The notes under the pieces were generated by a model. That model worked only from the letters and a program-made list of their open reading frames with translations. It did no database searches and was not told the DNA's origin. DNA of 64,000 bases from Chrysophaeum taylorii (Eukaryota > Sar > Pelagophyceae > Pelagomonadales > Pelagomonadaceae). The translations under genes were made by a program, and so were the position numbers. The DNA is taken from the NCBI GenBank assembly GCA_029834535.1, contig JAQMWT010000548.1, forward strand, positions 158,283-222,282, in the 5' to 3' direction. This document shows positions 1-10,731 of the stretch, piece after piece; within the stretch, counting starts at the first letter, position 1, and each line of letters starts with the position of its first letter.

Positions 1-129
1 GACCTCGTCTTGAGTCGCCCTCTCTGCTTGCAACATTTCTTCGGCCTTCTTGAATCTGTTGCCATTTGGTTCAAATTTGCTTCCCATTGTTTGCTCCTAT
101 ACTGCTTCCTTCTTTGCGGTCCTCGTCCT

Positions 130-545
130 TTCCCCCCTCATTTCCTCTTCTTTTTCTCCCTTGGCTCCTCCCCTTTACGATTCCATTTTCTTCTTCTTTG
201 CTGCCCTCACTGGCCATCCTCTGTTTCTGTCTTTTCCTCTGCGCTCATCCATTCTGGCTTTTTGAGCCTTGAAGTCGCTAACAATAACGTCAAGACGACG
301 TTGCTCCTCATCTGCGAACGCCGGCGAGGAAAGACTACTAGATACTAAATGTCGGCGGCACCAGTCGCCGTGGTGGCGAATTGTTGCACTGAAATGCCTA
401 TACTCTCGTGTGGTATTGTTTTCTGATATTTGAAAAACTGCCGACGCCCCTCGATCCGACGGCGTCGGTCAGGCTTCGCCCCTGACAACAGCAGGTTGTA
501 AAAAGTGGGAGGGCAGAAAAAGTAAGCAAATGGAAAAAGAGACAA
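130..545 (+). repeat. dispersed repeat, copy A
   Basis: This stretch is alignable by eye to 5960-6345. Both copies share a pyrimidine-rich start (CCTCTTCTTT...CTCCCTTGGC), then CTCATCCATTCTGGCTTTT, GAAGTCGCTAACAATAAC, CGCCGGCGAGGAAAGACTAC, ATACTAAATGTCGGCGGCA, and end near GGAAAAAGAGACAAAG. The copies differ by scattered substitutions and an internal gap. Short ORFs across it are low-complexity and not credible genes. It may be a non-autonomous transposon or an LTR-like remnant. No terminal inverted repeats or target duplications were recognised. Confidence 0.7.
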
Positions 546-2611
546 AGCGACCCAGGGTCCGCGGCCCGGTACTTTCTGAGCATATAATGGCTCGCGTTGA
601 TCTCTCTTTGCGACCAAATGCTGGCGCTTGGGACTCGGCGGGTGGTGGCACCATGAGAGCGTCGCGATGGAGCACACGAGAAGCGTTGTCGCCTCGGTTA
701 GTAGTGACCAGATCGCAAGCTTGCGCATCAACCTAGGGGCGACCTTCACGTTCTTCGTTGTGGGGTCAGTTGTGGTTGCGCGTTCGTTCGGGAAGGCGAG
801 ATGCGACCCTTGTAATCTTCGGCTTGCCTGACCGGGGGAAAATGAACACGATTGAGATCCACCATGTTGTGGAGAAAGTGAAAGCATACTACAAAGATCA
901 GAGAGAAGAAGCAAGCAAGACATCCAAGCATGCACGTCCAAAGGGAAACCACATTTCAGACTCCCACCGAGGTATTAGTCCACAACGTGAGCTCGAAACG
1001 TGCTCAGGTCGCCGGCGCAAACTCACCAACCGGCTGAATTCAATTTCGCAAATACTCGCCACACTCTTTAAGATATATACTGGCAATGTGTACGTTTACG
1101 AACCTGGGAGGACACGAAACTCCACACAGACTCCACACGGACTGCACACAGACTGCACGCAGTCTATAGTCTGCTAATTCGCCAAGCAAATCCGCCGGTT
1201 TACCCCGCAGAAAATTGCAGCAGCAAACCCATCAGACTCCGACCAAGTGAGAGTTCGCAACATGAGCTCAAAGAAAACGCGCGCACGAAGCAGCAACAGT
1301 TAACCCATCAGATTCCCTCAACGGAGCAACAAAAGCATCCAACACAAAAAAAGTCAACAATCTCACCAACCGTTCCCCGCTTCTTCACCAAATTCTTCTT
1401 GCCCTTCTGTCACCGACGTCGAGTACGATTCAAGGTTCTACCAGGCCACTTCAGCGCCATCGCCAGCTCAACCCGGTTCGCGGACAACAAACACCCTGCA
1501 GCACGGCATCGCCAACTGCGTCATTTTGATCTGCAAAAGGCCCAATGTCACCGAATACACACGAGCTCGATCCGCCTAAAGACAACACCAGCAGCATGCC
1601 GGGTGCGACGTAGCCGGTCGCGACCGTCGCCCTGCCGGTTGTACGCGCTGCGTCACAACTGAATCGTCCCGAGTTTACTAGCTCCACACGAAATAATATC
1701 CGCAGTGGAACGTACAATTGACTGCTCCCCGCTTGAGCATTCAAATCCGCCGCCACGACCGGATCAAGGCCATATGCTACCTGCAGTCGCGCCCACCTCC
1801 GTTCTCGCAGCTAAGCAACCCCCGCCTCAAGGTTGCAGTTCCGTACCTACAAGAAGTTGCTCGGCATTGGCCTCGAGAAACTGCGCCAGTTGAGCTGTTA
1901 GAGCCTTGAATGCCGCACAATTCACCTCTTCGCGCTACATCAAAGAATGAACCGCGTCTTGACCACCGGCCTACGCACGCTGACGTCTGCGGGAAAGTCT
2001 CCGCGACGCAAGCGCGCTGGATGCGCCTTGGCCGGCGACGTCGACAACGAGCGCATTTCGCATCCGACGAGGTACAAAAGTCGTTCTTGACGTCGCGTCG
2101 TCGTCGCGAAGCACGCACACCGCACTCCATCGATCCTCGTCGTCACCGCCGTCACCACCGTCCGAACCACTGCTTTTCACAACCCCAAAATCGACGATTT
2201 TCCACAATGGTGCAGCGACGTTCTCGTCCTCCCTAATCCTACTTTTAGTTAGCTAGTCATTTTTATTTGACGTCGACCTCGGCGCGAGACTGAGAACATA
2301 CCCCCTAATCTCCCCTCCCGATGATCTGATGTTACAGGCATTTTCAATGCTTGTATGACAAAAAAGCGCACAAGGGAAGGAGATGGCAGTCAATACTCGA
2401 AAGCTGTCGTCGGTATGTGCGTGGTGGCGGGAAGATGAAGACGTGGTGCTCGTAATTCATGCTGGTCCGCCGCCGCAAAGCTAAACCAAGCGCATTTACA
2501 AGCTGACTACACTTGAATCGACCGGAGTCATGGACAAAAGCACCGCCGGCTCTGGAAGTTTCACGCTCGGGCACCGCTCAAGCCGCAATGGAGTGTTGGG
2601 ACGAGAAGAGC
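546..2611. other. gene-poor stretch, no supported gene
   Basis: About 2 kb between the first repeat and the LPMO-DOMON gene. ORFs on both strands are short, biased in composition and lack recognisable motifs. The part around 1380-2230 is C-rich on the plus strand and could be decayed coding DNA, but no family is identifiable. The last part (2240-2611) should contain the 3' untranslated region of the minus-strand gene. Confidence 0.4.
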
Positions 2612-4751
2612 TCAGCCGCGCAAACGACGGTCTCTTTCGTCGCAGAAGGTGCCTCCCCAGCCGTTTGCACAATCGCATTCGCACACGTTCGACCCAAGGT
2701 CCAAGAATTTGGCGTTGTTCTTGCAGAGTTGACGGCCCTCGGTCTCGCAGCAAGTGCCGTAGTGACCGTTTTGACATACGCACGCCATAGCCTCCTTATC
2801 AAAGGATCTTCCGCGAGCCGAGCATAGGTTGTTGATGGTGATGCGGCTCTCGCAGTCGCCGTCGCCGTCGGCGTCGATGCCGATACTGTCGGACTGCACG
2901 TCACAGTTGACGTTGAGCGTCTCCGGAAGGCACGCGTCAACTACGGTGCCGTACGGGTCGTCGCACGCGAACTGGCCGGGGCCCAGCACAGATGTGTCAT
3001 CGCAGCTGGGCGTGAGATCGATTTGAAAGGCGCCTCTGCTTTGAAAATGGTACGAAAGATCGCCATCGCCGTAGGCAAAGAGGAAGTACCCACCCCAGTT
3101 GTCAAAAATCGCGATTTCATCGGCCGGGGCCAGAGACCTGGTGAAGTAAAACACGAGGTCCCCGTCGTCGTCGAGAGTAGTCGAAACGTCGACGAGCGTC
3201 TGCGCGTCGGCGAGCGTGGGTCCCGACCAATCGTACGGCGCGATATTGTAGTTCATCGGCACGTTGCCTCCGGTGGCGATGATTGCGTTGGTGTCGGGCA
3301 TCTGATCGTCGAGCGAAACGCCGAGCGCAGCCCAACCGTCGCCAGATTTCACCACTTTGGCTCGAATGGCCGGATAGAAGTCGGCGTCGCCGCCTTCCGT
3401 CTCGAGTGTCCAATAAAAAGCGTAGCTTTCGTCCGGCCGAACAACATACTCGAAGTTGGGGTCGTCTGAAAGGTACATCTCGTCGCACAGCGTCGGCGCG
3501 ATGCTTGGGGTCGACGTCGGCGCGACGATCGGAGCCGACGTCGGCAGGAAGGTGATGGAGTCAGGATCCAAGGTCGGCTTGGGTGTGGGAGCTTCGGTCG
3601 GGCTCGGAATCGTTGGCTGCGAGCTCGGACTCGGGACCGTGGGCATGGGCACAGGCTTGGCCGACGTCGGTGGCAGCGTCACCGTCGGCGCCTCGGTAGT
3701 GATCCCTTCAATCTCGACGTCCATGCATGCGGCCCAAACTTGGGGTGTGCTCGAGCACCACCACACCCACTGCATCACCGTCTTGCCCGACGGGAAGTCG
3801 TCCGGAATCTTCACTTTCACCTCCGAGACTTGACCCCTGGTGCACTCCTCGTTCGAGTTGGCGCAACCAAAGTCGCGGCCATAGCCGCCCTGGCAATGGT
3901 GGAAGCGTCCCGGGTCGTCACATCCCCAGCCCTCCTTGCACCGCGGCCCGCGTTCACAATTGTTCTCTTCGACGTCGTCGCATCGCAGCTCGCCCGCCTC
4001 GTAGCACTTCTCGAGAGCGAGCATTTCCTCTGTGGTCGGTGGCACGTCGCCCAGGAGCTTGGCGACGAGATCCTGGTCGCGGCACAGCCGGTACGAGAAA
4101 AGGCCTCCGTGGTCAGCCGTGGCGCACCAGCGCATGTTGTAAGTCTCGCCGGCCGTGAGGTTCGCGGTGCTGGGGTAATTGAAGCCGAAGTTGTAGTTCT
4201 TGTCGGTGTCTTTAGTGCCGCAGATGCCGTACGGCGTGACGTGCGCGTCATTTGTGACGTGGTCCTCCCACGGCGTCGAGTCCGGGTCGGCAGCAGGGTG
4301 CTTACCGTACCACGGTCGGCCGCTAACGTCGACATCGGGGTAGATGTCGTCCACAAAGAGGCACGTTGGGCAGTAATGGCGGTACCCCTCTTGCCACATC
4401 CAAACATTGCGTGAGATCGGCCAGTCTTGGAACCTGGGATCGAGTTTGACGTGAGGTTCGCGCTATAGCCACGCGCGCACGATCGGGACGCATAGACAAG
4501 CGAGCGGACTCTAGCACACGCAGACACACGGACTACTCGAAGACGTAGACAAGCGAGCAGGCGCAAGCACGCACGGAATCACGGGGGTGGGGGGGGATAT
4601 CCGACATAGACAAGCGCGGTGTTTTTGCACACACGCGCTCTTGCAGGGGGAGATCGATCCCCCAGAACAAGAGAGGGACTCTGCTAAAAACTCACCCGTG
4701 CGATGAAGAGCGATCGACGAGGGCTGCGGCGACGATGAGCTTGAGGTGCAT
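2612..4751 (-). CDS. secreted lytic polysaccharide monooxygenase fused to a DOMON (cytochrome b-like) domain and EGF-like tail
   Basis: Predicted extracellular copper monooxygenase that oxidatively cleaves polysaccharide, joined to a heme domain that could supply electrons. I infer two exons: 4751-4696 and 4433-2612, with a 262-bp GTGAGT...CCCAG intron, giving about 625 aa. Exon 1 encodes a signal peptide (MHLKLIVAAALVDRSSS). The next residues across the splice are HGFQDWPISRN, the LPMO N-terminus whose His (residue 18) is the first histidine-brace ligand. The second brace His lies in ATADHGG (about residue 127). A strand resembling MQWVW...CMDVEI follows near 239-260. Residues 264-334 form a Thr/Pro-rich linker. 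Residues 347-492 resemble a DOMON domain, with candidate heme ligands Met (about 397) and His (about 481). The tail (555-623) has paired Cys typical of EGF-like modules. LPMO class (AA10/AA15-like) is uncertain. The domain order is seen directly; activity and electron transfer are inference. Confidence 0.85.
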
Positions 4752-5959
4752 GTCTTGACGGTGGAACAGGGCTGTGTTGAAAACGACCTCTTCCCGAAGT
4801 GAGGCGTTGTGTAATCGTCTGGTGACGTTGTGCAATCGTCTGGCGACTCAACGAACAATCGCTCCAGTAAATAGATACAAGGTCTTGGCTGCACATATAC
4901 CAAGCCTCGTGAAATATAGATACGCTTGTGGCAAATTGATCTCGAAAACCAAGAAAATACTTTGTACATCCGAGAAAGGTGAGGGGGTTCTGCGCCTGAA
5001 GCGAGACTACAACTGTACTGCTCGTAAAAGTCCCAGAAATCTTGACGCGAGTACTGCGTAGTAGTCACAAAGTCGGTTTCCTGCGATATCTGTGACTCTC
5101 GCGCAAGAGTCAGCACGAATCATAACCCAGGCTCTCGGCCGTCGCCATTAGTGGTCGTCGTCGACCAGGGGAACTGGTGGCGGGGAGACCCGGTGTCTGC
5201 CGCGTCGCCGGGTGGGGCCGGCGCCCGCATGTAGGCCGGGTAGCGTGCTTTTCAACTTGCGCGCCTTCTCGATCCCAGAGCAAGCTGTTTGGGCACTCCT
5301 GTTCGTGCGCGCCTCGACCGCAATACATTCCGCCTAGTCGCTGCGCTCACCATGATCTACCTTCACCGCTTACTCAACAATCACCACCACATCGCGGCTC
5401 CTTCGGGTCGTGGCTGCTGCTCGTATTCGCCGCGCTCGTCGTCGCCGCGACGCTTCTGCCACAAAACGCCCAATTGTGCCCTCGTCAGCTTCATCGGTCG
5501 GTGGTATCTGTCTTTAGCACGGTGCGCGATCTTTTAGCCCGCCGAGAGCCGGGAGGGTGGGGGAGCCAAGAGAGGCTCGACCGGTGTTCGGCCGCGCCAG
5601 AATGCGGCGTGGACAGCATACAGGCGATGATGAACAAGAAAGGAAGCTGCAACAAGGGCAGGGCGCAGTGCACAGAGAGCGCGGCCGAGGAGATGATGGG
5701 CCCGAAGCCAGGGGCTGGGAGTTCGCAATCGTGCGGGGCGGCGAAATTAAAAGGAGGGACGTCATCAAGGGCAGAGCGAGAGGACGTCCAGAGGAGGTGC
5801 ACTGACCACAGTCAATCAATGTCTTCGACGCCGAACACTTCATCATCGACTTCGGTGTCGCGCCGATGCCGCCGTCGAGTTTCTTCCAGTGCTGAAACCA
5901 ATGGACTTTCTGTACTGGTTGGTAGATAAGGAAGTAAGTCAGCAAGTTTTATTCTCTCC
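4752..5959. other. intergenic stretch, no supported gene
   Basis: Contains the presumed promoter of the minus-strand LPMO-DOMON gene just above 4751. ORFs here (for example plus strand 5177-5929, with one short hydrophobic run around 5420) have biased composition and no recognisable domain, so they are not called. Confidence 0.35.
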
Positions 5960-6345
5960 TGCTCCTTCGCCCTACTGCTCGTTTGACCTCGTTTCCTCTT
6001 CTTTGTCTCCCTTGGCCCCTCCCCTTTGCGATTCCATTTTCTCTTATTTGCTCTCCTCACTGGTCATTCCATGTTTCTGTCTTTTCATCTGCGCTCATCC
6101 ATTCTGGCTTTTCGAGCTTGGAAGTCGCTAACAATAACACCAAGACAACGTTGCTCCGTCCGAGAACGCCGGCGAGGAAAGACTACTAGATACTAAATGT
6201 CGGCGGCATCAGCCGCCGTGGTGGCGAAAGGCGGCGAATTATTGCAGTGAATTGCATGGCGTCGGTCAGGCACCCCCCCCTACAACACCATTTTGCGAAA
6301 AATGGGATTACAGAAAAGGGGAAAACGGAAAAAGAGACAAAGGTA
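5960..6345 (+). repeat. dispersed repeat, copy B
   Basis: Second copy of the element at 130-545, in the same orientation. It shares long near-identical blocks, including the CTCATCCATTCTGGCTTTT and CGGCGAGGAAAGACTACTAG segments. It lacks the portion matching about 385-440 of copy A and has its own run of C residues near 6271. Located just downstream of the stop codon of the SDR gene on the minus strand. Confidence 0.7.
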
Positions 6346-6430
6346 TGTTGTGAAAGAAAGAAACTTAGATGAGGAGACGACCGCGACTCGATCACCGCAC
6401 CTCAAGTAGCATCTTAATGGACTCTGTTAT

Positions 6431-7274
6431 TTAAAACTCAATTGGTTCGCCGTCCCAGGCAAAGAAGCCGCCGGTGTGCTCCCACTCGAGACCATCGATA
6501 ATGGTAAGGAGCTGGTGCGCCGTGAACGAGCGATCAAACAGCTTATCCCGAGCCACATTGCGCTGATACGGAGCCGACAAATCTGTGTCCGTGGTGCCAG
6601 GATGCAACGAAACAACGATGGTGCCGTGGCGCTTGAGTTCGATGGACAGGCATTTCGTAGCCATATTGAGAGCGGATTTCGACATCCGGTAAGAATACCA
6701 TCCGCCTGCACGAGGATAATGATGTCGTGGTACAACACAACGCGCCTAAACGATTATCTGTGATAGAGCCGACGCGCGCCGAAAGGTTGGCGACGACGGT
6801 TGGCCGGGCCTTCGCCGGGCGCCGCAGACTCGTGGCGAGCGCCTGCGTCATCAACACGGCGCCTCCGGCGTTGACGGCGAACGAGCGCAGGAGCCACTCG
6901 GGGTCGATCTCCGCCACAGAGCGCTCTGGACGGTGCGTCGCGTCGTGCAAGACGCCCGCGTTGTTGATCAAGACGTCGCAGCGGTCGATTTGCTCTCCCA
7001 GACGTTTGACCGAGACCACATCTGCGACGTCGACCTCGATGGCTCGCACGCGGTCGTGGCCTCTGAGTCTCACGTCGAAGTTCGAAAGGTCTCTGCAGCA
7101 CGCCACGATAGTGCCCGCAGTGCGTTCAAGCAACTGCGCGCAGAACTCGGCACCAATGCCCCGGCTCGCGCCCGAGACGACGAAGACGGCATCGGGGTCG
7201 GCGTTCCGAGCCGTTGCGTGTGATGATGCTGGAAACGTCGAGGCTGCGCGGGCCACCAAAGCCAACCGCAACAT
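6431..7274 (-). CDS. short-chain dehydrogenase/reductase, C-factor (CsgA)-like
   Basis: NAD(P)-dependent oxidoreductase of the classical SDR family, substrate unknown. Two exons are inferred: 7274-6752 and 6705-6431, with a 46-bp GTTTAG...GCAG intron, giving 265 aa. The Rossmann glycine motif SGASRGIG is at residues 34-41 and LINNAGV marks the next conserved strand. Splicing restores GSITDNRGGWYSYRMSKSA, which contains the catalytic YxxxK and closely matches the segment typical of C-factor-like SDRs. That match is the main evidence for the intron. The C-terminus has HPGTTDTDLS, usual in this group. The first 25-30 residues are Arg/Ala/Ser-rich and could be a mitochondrial presequence. The gene is head-to-head with cytochrome c6. 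Confidence 0.85.
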
Positions 7275-7476
7275 AACGTCCGTTGGGGCATGTTTTGAGG
7301 GCTATTTAATAACTGCAATGAGGGTTTGTAAAGCCGAGATAGCCACGTGGGTTGAGGGTCGCTAACTCGATCAAAACTCAACCACCTCAGGTCATTTCGA
7401 CGACGATCCTACGAGATAACTTCAACAGCGAGTCCGTCTTCAACTACGCGTTCCTTACTGGCGGCGCGCAGGCAAC
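7275..7476. promoter_or_regulatory. shared intergenic region between divergent SDR and cytochrome c6 genes
   Basis: About 200 bp separate the two inferred start codons, so both promoters and 5' untranslated regions must fit here. An AT-rich patch (GGCTATTTAATAAC near 7300) is the only TATA-like sequence noticed. No other motif is claimed. Co-regulation is possible but not shown. Confidence 0.4.
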
Positions 7477-7949
7477 ATGATGATGATCCTCGCTCTCGCC
7501 ACCTGCGTCGCGGCTTTCCAGCCTCACCAGGGCCGCCCGGCGGCTTCGGTTAAGATGAACGGCCTCAAGGAGGACGTCGCTGCCGCCGCGCTCGCGACTG
7601 TTGCTGTCTTCTCCCCGATCGCCGCCTCCGCTGCCGACATTGACAACGGCGCCACTATCTTCGCCGGCAACTGCGCGGCTTGCCACGCAGGCGGCAACAA
7701 CGTGAGCACGACACGTCGATAATTGCATCGACACGTCCCGCGCAGGTTATCCAAACGGAGAAGACCCTCCGCAAGGAGGCCCTTGACTCCTACCTCGATG
7801 GCGGCCGCAAGGTCGAGTCGGTCGTTTACCAGGTCACCAACGGGAAGAACGCCATGCCTGCTTTCGGCGGGCGTCTCTCAGACGAGGAGATTGGCGACGT
7901 CGCGGCCTACGTTATCGACCAGGCCAACGGTGACAAATGGGACGAGTAG
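7477..7949 (+). CDS. petJ: cytochrome c6, plastid thylakoid lumen electron carrier
   Basis: Soluble c-type cytochrome that carries electrons from cytochrome f to photosystem I. Two exons are inferred: 7477-7701 and 7746-7949, with a 44-bp GTGAGC...GCAG intron, giving 142 aa. The heme site CAACH is at residues 66-70. After splicing the protein reads AGGNNVIQTEKTL, as expected in the family. The axial Met is in NAMPAFGG. The N-terminus is an ER signal ending in VAAF-QP (residues 11-16), the Phe-containing cleavage motif of secondary red plastids. A transit segment and a hydrophobic lumen signal ending ASA follow (about residues 36-52). Three consecutive Met codons leave the exact start open. 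This gene is the best evidence that the host is a heterokont-type alga. Confidence 0.95.
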
Positions 7950-9079
7950 ACGCATGCCCTCCACCACCGCCACACAACGTCCGAGCCTATACATTGTGAA
8001 AGTCCACGCCACGTCGCTGTGAGCTATGGGAATCATGGCGCGCAGTCTTACGTCGAATTCGAAAAGTCCGAAAACACTATATACCTTTCGGAGTTGTTTG
8101 TGGCGGTACTCTCCCGCGAGTGGGGTAAAGTTTTTTTGCCGAGCACTCCCAAGTACGATGAGTAGCAGAAAATATTATCTCGCAGCTCAACTTGTGCAGG
8201 AGAGCGGAGTCTGGTGTGGACTCGCAACTTAACCTCTCACCTGGCGTTTAATGTCGTTTGGCTACGTGCGTGATGACTAAACAAGCCATAAACCGGGGTT
8301 GAGTCTGCGGATGCTTTCACGCGGAAAAAAAAAGCCCGTCGATTTTTTCGACCCGAATTTCGATAGGGATGACGTCATTCACATTATTATATAATTAGGG
8401 TCACCGAGAGGACCTGGCCTGGGGGGTTGCGTGATGGTACAAGTGCCTCCAGGCCGACCCGCACTCGCCCTCCAGCCTATTATGCCTGAAGTCGACGACA
8501 CTGCGGCGAGGAGTGGCTAGTAGTCGAATCACGGTCTTCGCGAGTTTCTGCGGAAAGAACAGACGCCTTGGCGGTGCTGTGGAATGTGTGCTTGCGCTTG
8601 AGGCGCTCGGTCTCGCGCTGGCGTTCGATTCTAGCGAAGTGAATTCCGTCGTCGATCTCCGTCTTCGACACTATTGTGTCAGCTTTGCGCTTATCATTCG
8701 GGGTTGGGCGATGCTGAGACTTCTGCAACCCAAGCACCACTAGGCGTGGCGTCTTCGCGCTGGAGGCTGCGCGCCTCTGTCCTCGACATGGTCGCTCTTT
8801 ATGTGAGGTGAGAATCGGATGCCTTGGCCCGTCTGGCATACGTCCTCGGCTCGTAAGTCCTCCGAACTTCCTCCACGGCGGCGAAGGCTTCTTCAAGCGC
8901 TGAGCAAGTGCCCACTTTCGTCCTCGTCGACTTCCCGTCGCCGGCGCGCCTCTTCCAGACGTCCAGACAGACATACAATATTGTAGCGCACCCGTGTCGT
9001 GCCGGTTTTTCTTCGGCGCGGCAATTCCGCGCCGTGCTGTTGTGCCGTGCTGGTTGTTCCCGGCACGGGCACGTGTTGT
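7950..9079. other. intergenic stretch, no supported gene
   Basis: Follows the cytochrome c6 stop codon and precedes the 3' end of the convergent GluRS gene. ORFs on both strands between 8480 and 9284 are Arg/Ser-rich and lack family motifs. Some overlap the 3' end of the GluRS exon in other frames. Nothing is called. Confidence 0.4.
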
Positions 9080-10692
9080 CTACTTGAGGGCAGATTGGAG
9101 GATATCCACGCGGCGCGGAATGGGAACGACGCCGGGGACACCCTCCGCCACGGCGAGATTGATAAGTCGAAGTTGAGTGGCAAGATCTGGACCCCGACTG
9201 GAGGTCGTCAGGGCGAGTCTTAGGATTGGCATGAAAGTTCGCCGCCGGTGCAGTTGGGTGGTCTCGAGGGCAGCATCGATCCACGCGTGAAAGGCGTCCA
9301 CGGATTGCTGGGTGCCGTCGAGGACGGGAAGCTCGGCGGCGAGAATGACTTCGACGACGCGTCGCACGGCCGCGATGTTCTCGTCGCTTTCGAGGAGCAG
9401 AGCGCCAAGATCGAAAGTGACGGCCTCTCGCGCTCCCTGGGAAATGTCGAACGCGGTCATCGAGTCGTCGCCAAAAAGCTCAAAGGCGCAGAAGTCGACG
9501 AAGGTCGGCGGGATGACCTCGGCGAAGCACCGCTCGAGCTGCTCGCGGACGAGCTCGCGTCGGCCGGCGGTGCTAAGGAGTCGCAGGCACCGCGCATCGA
9601 TCCATCGAAGCTTTGCGGGGTCGTACGCGGCGGGCGCCGGGGAGACGCGGCTCAAGTCGAAGACGCGAGCGAGGTCGTCGAGGTCGTCGAACACCTCCCG
9701 CGGCTGCTGCCCGTGCCCGGCTGGCGGAGAGAAGCCGAGGCTCGCGAGGTACGTCGCGAGCCCCAAGGGCGTGATGCCGTCGCGCCTGCGCTTTCAAGTC
9801 ATCCGGAGGAAAGGGCAGCGAGCTTACCTCGCCGCCTCGACCGTCAATCCCGCGTAGGGGGCGCCCGCGGGGCGGTGGGTGTCGCGCTTCGACAACTTCT
9901 TGCGATGAGCGTCAACGACGAGCGCGCCTGGCCGTGGGGTCATCTTACAACTAAAGCTCATAGGGCGCACAGTGCGCGTAGGTCGGGAGCTCGCGACGGC
10001 CGAGAGCCTCGAGCAGCAGAACCTGGCAGAGCGTGTTGGGGACGTGCTCGTCGCCGCGGATGACGTGCGTGATTTCCATGAGATTGTCGTCGACGGCCTG
10101 AAGGAGATTTCACGTAGAAACGGGGATGCGTACGCACGGTGCAGAAATTGTAGAGGGGCGACCCGTCGCGTCGCGCGAGCACGACGTCCTCCGGCAACGC
10201 TCTCGCAACGTCGGCCCAAACCAGAGGCCCGCGAACGGCGTCGACCACGCGGATCGTTCTTCTGGCGCCGCGTGGGACGCGGAAGCGGAGCGCGTGCGGC
10301 TCGCCGGCGCGCAGCCGGGTCCTGACCTCGGCGGGATCGGCTCGTCGCCATCGTTGCCAGCCGCGAGGCTCGGCGGAGAAGTCAGGGTAGGCGACGCCGC
10401 GGTCGACGAGGTCCGCCGCCGCGCGCGCGTAGATGTGCGAGCGATGCGAGGCGCGGGCGACGCCGTCGGCCCACGAGACGCCGAGCCATCGAAGGTCGCG
10501 CACAATCGCTGCCTCCGCCTCCTTCGAGCCTCGTTGCGCGTCGGTATCGTCAATGCGCAAGACCAGCGCCGCGTCGTCGCCGCGCAGCGCTGCCCCTCGC
10601 ACGAGCAAATGGTTGAAGAGAGCCGTCCGAGCCCCGCCGAGGTGGAGCGCGCCGGTCGGGGATGGCGCGAATCGCGCTCGAAGTTTCATCAT
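9080..10692 (-). CDS. glutamyl-tRNA synthetase (bacterial/organellar type)
   Basis: Class I aminoacyl-tRNA synthetase that charges tRNA-Glu, probably in an organelle. Four exons are inferred: 10692-10138, 10097-9971, 9927-9828 and 9785-9080, with introns of 40, 43 and 42 bp, giving 495 aa, the usual length. The HIGH-type motif appears in [20 protein letters not shown] at the N-terminus. Splicing restores [20 protein letters not shown], the family signature around the active site. The KMSKS-type loop is RKKLSKRD. The C-terminal anticodon-binding region is open through exon 4 and ends near [13 protein letters not shown]. No organelle presequence is visible before MMKLRARF, so either an upstream exon is missed or targeting differs. 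The start codon lies 39 bp from the divergent ERD2-like gene. Confidence 0.9.
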
Positions 10693-10731
10693 CTAGGTAT
10701 ACTTACCCTCTTGAGCGACCGGCGTCCCACG
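10693..10731. promoter_or_regulatory. 39-bp gap between divergent GluRS and ERD2-like start codons
   Basis: Only 39 bp separate the two inferred ATGs. Promoter elements or 5' untranslated regions must therefore overlap the neighbouring coding region, or one gene has an unrecognised upstream exon. On the minus strand this gap contains GTAAGTATACCTAG directly before the GluRS ATG, which resembles a splice donor but is too short to be an intron by itself. Confidence 0.35.

Noticed and set aside
345-941. 198-aa minus-strand ORF
   Set aside because: Mostly overlaps the dispersed repeat, has no motif and has biased composition.
5177-5929. 250-aa plus-strand ORF with a hydrophobic run
   Set aside because: Low-complexity Ser/Arg-rich flanks, no signal peptide at the start and no domain.
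9248-10063. 271-codon plus-strand ORF opposite GluRS
   Set aside because: Antisense to a well-conserved synthetase, with biased composition and no domain.
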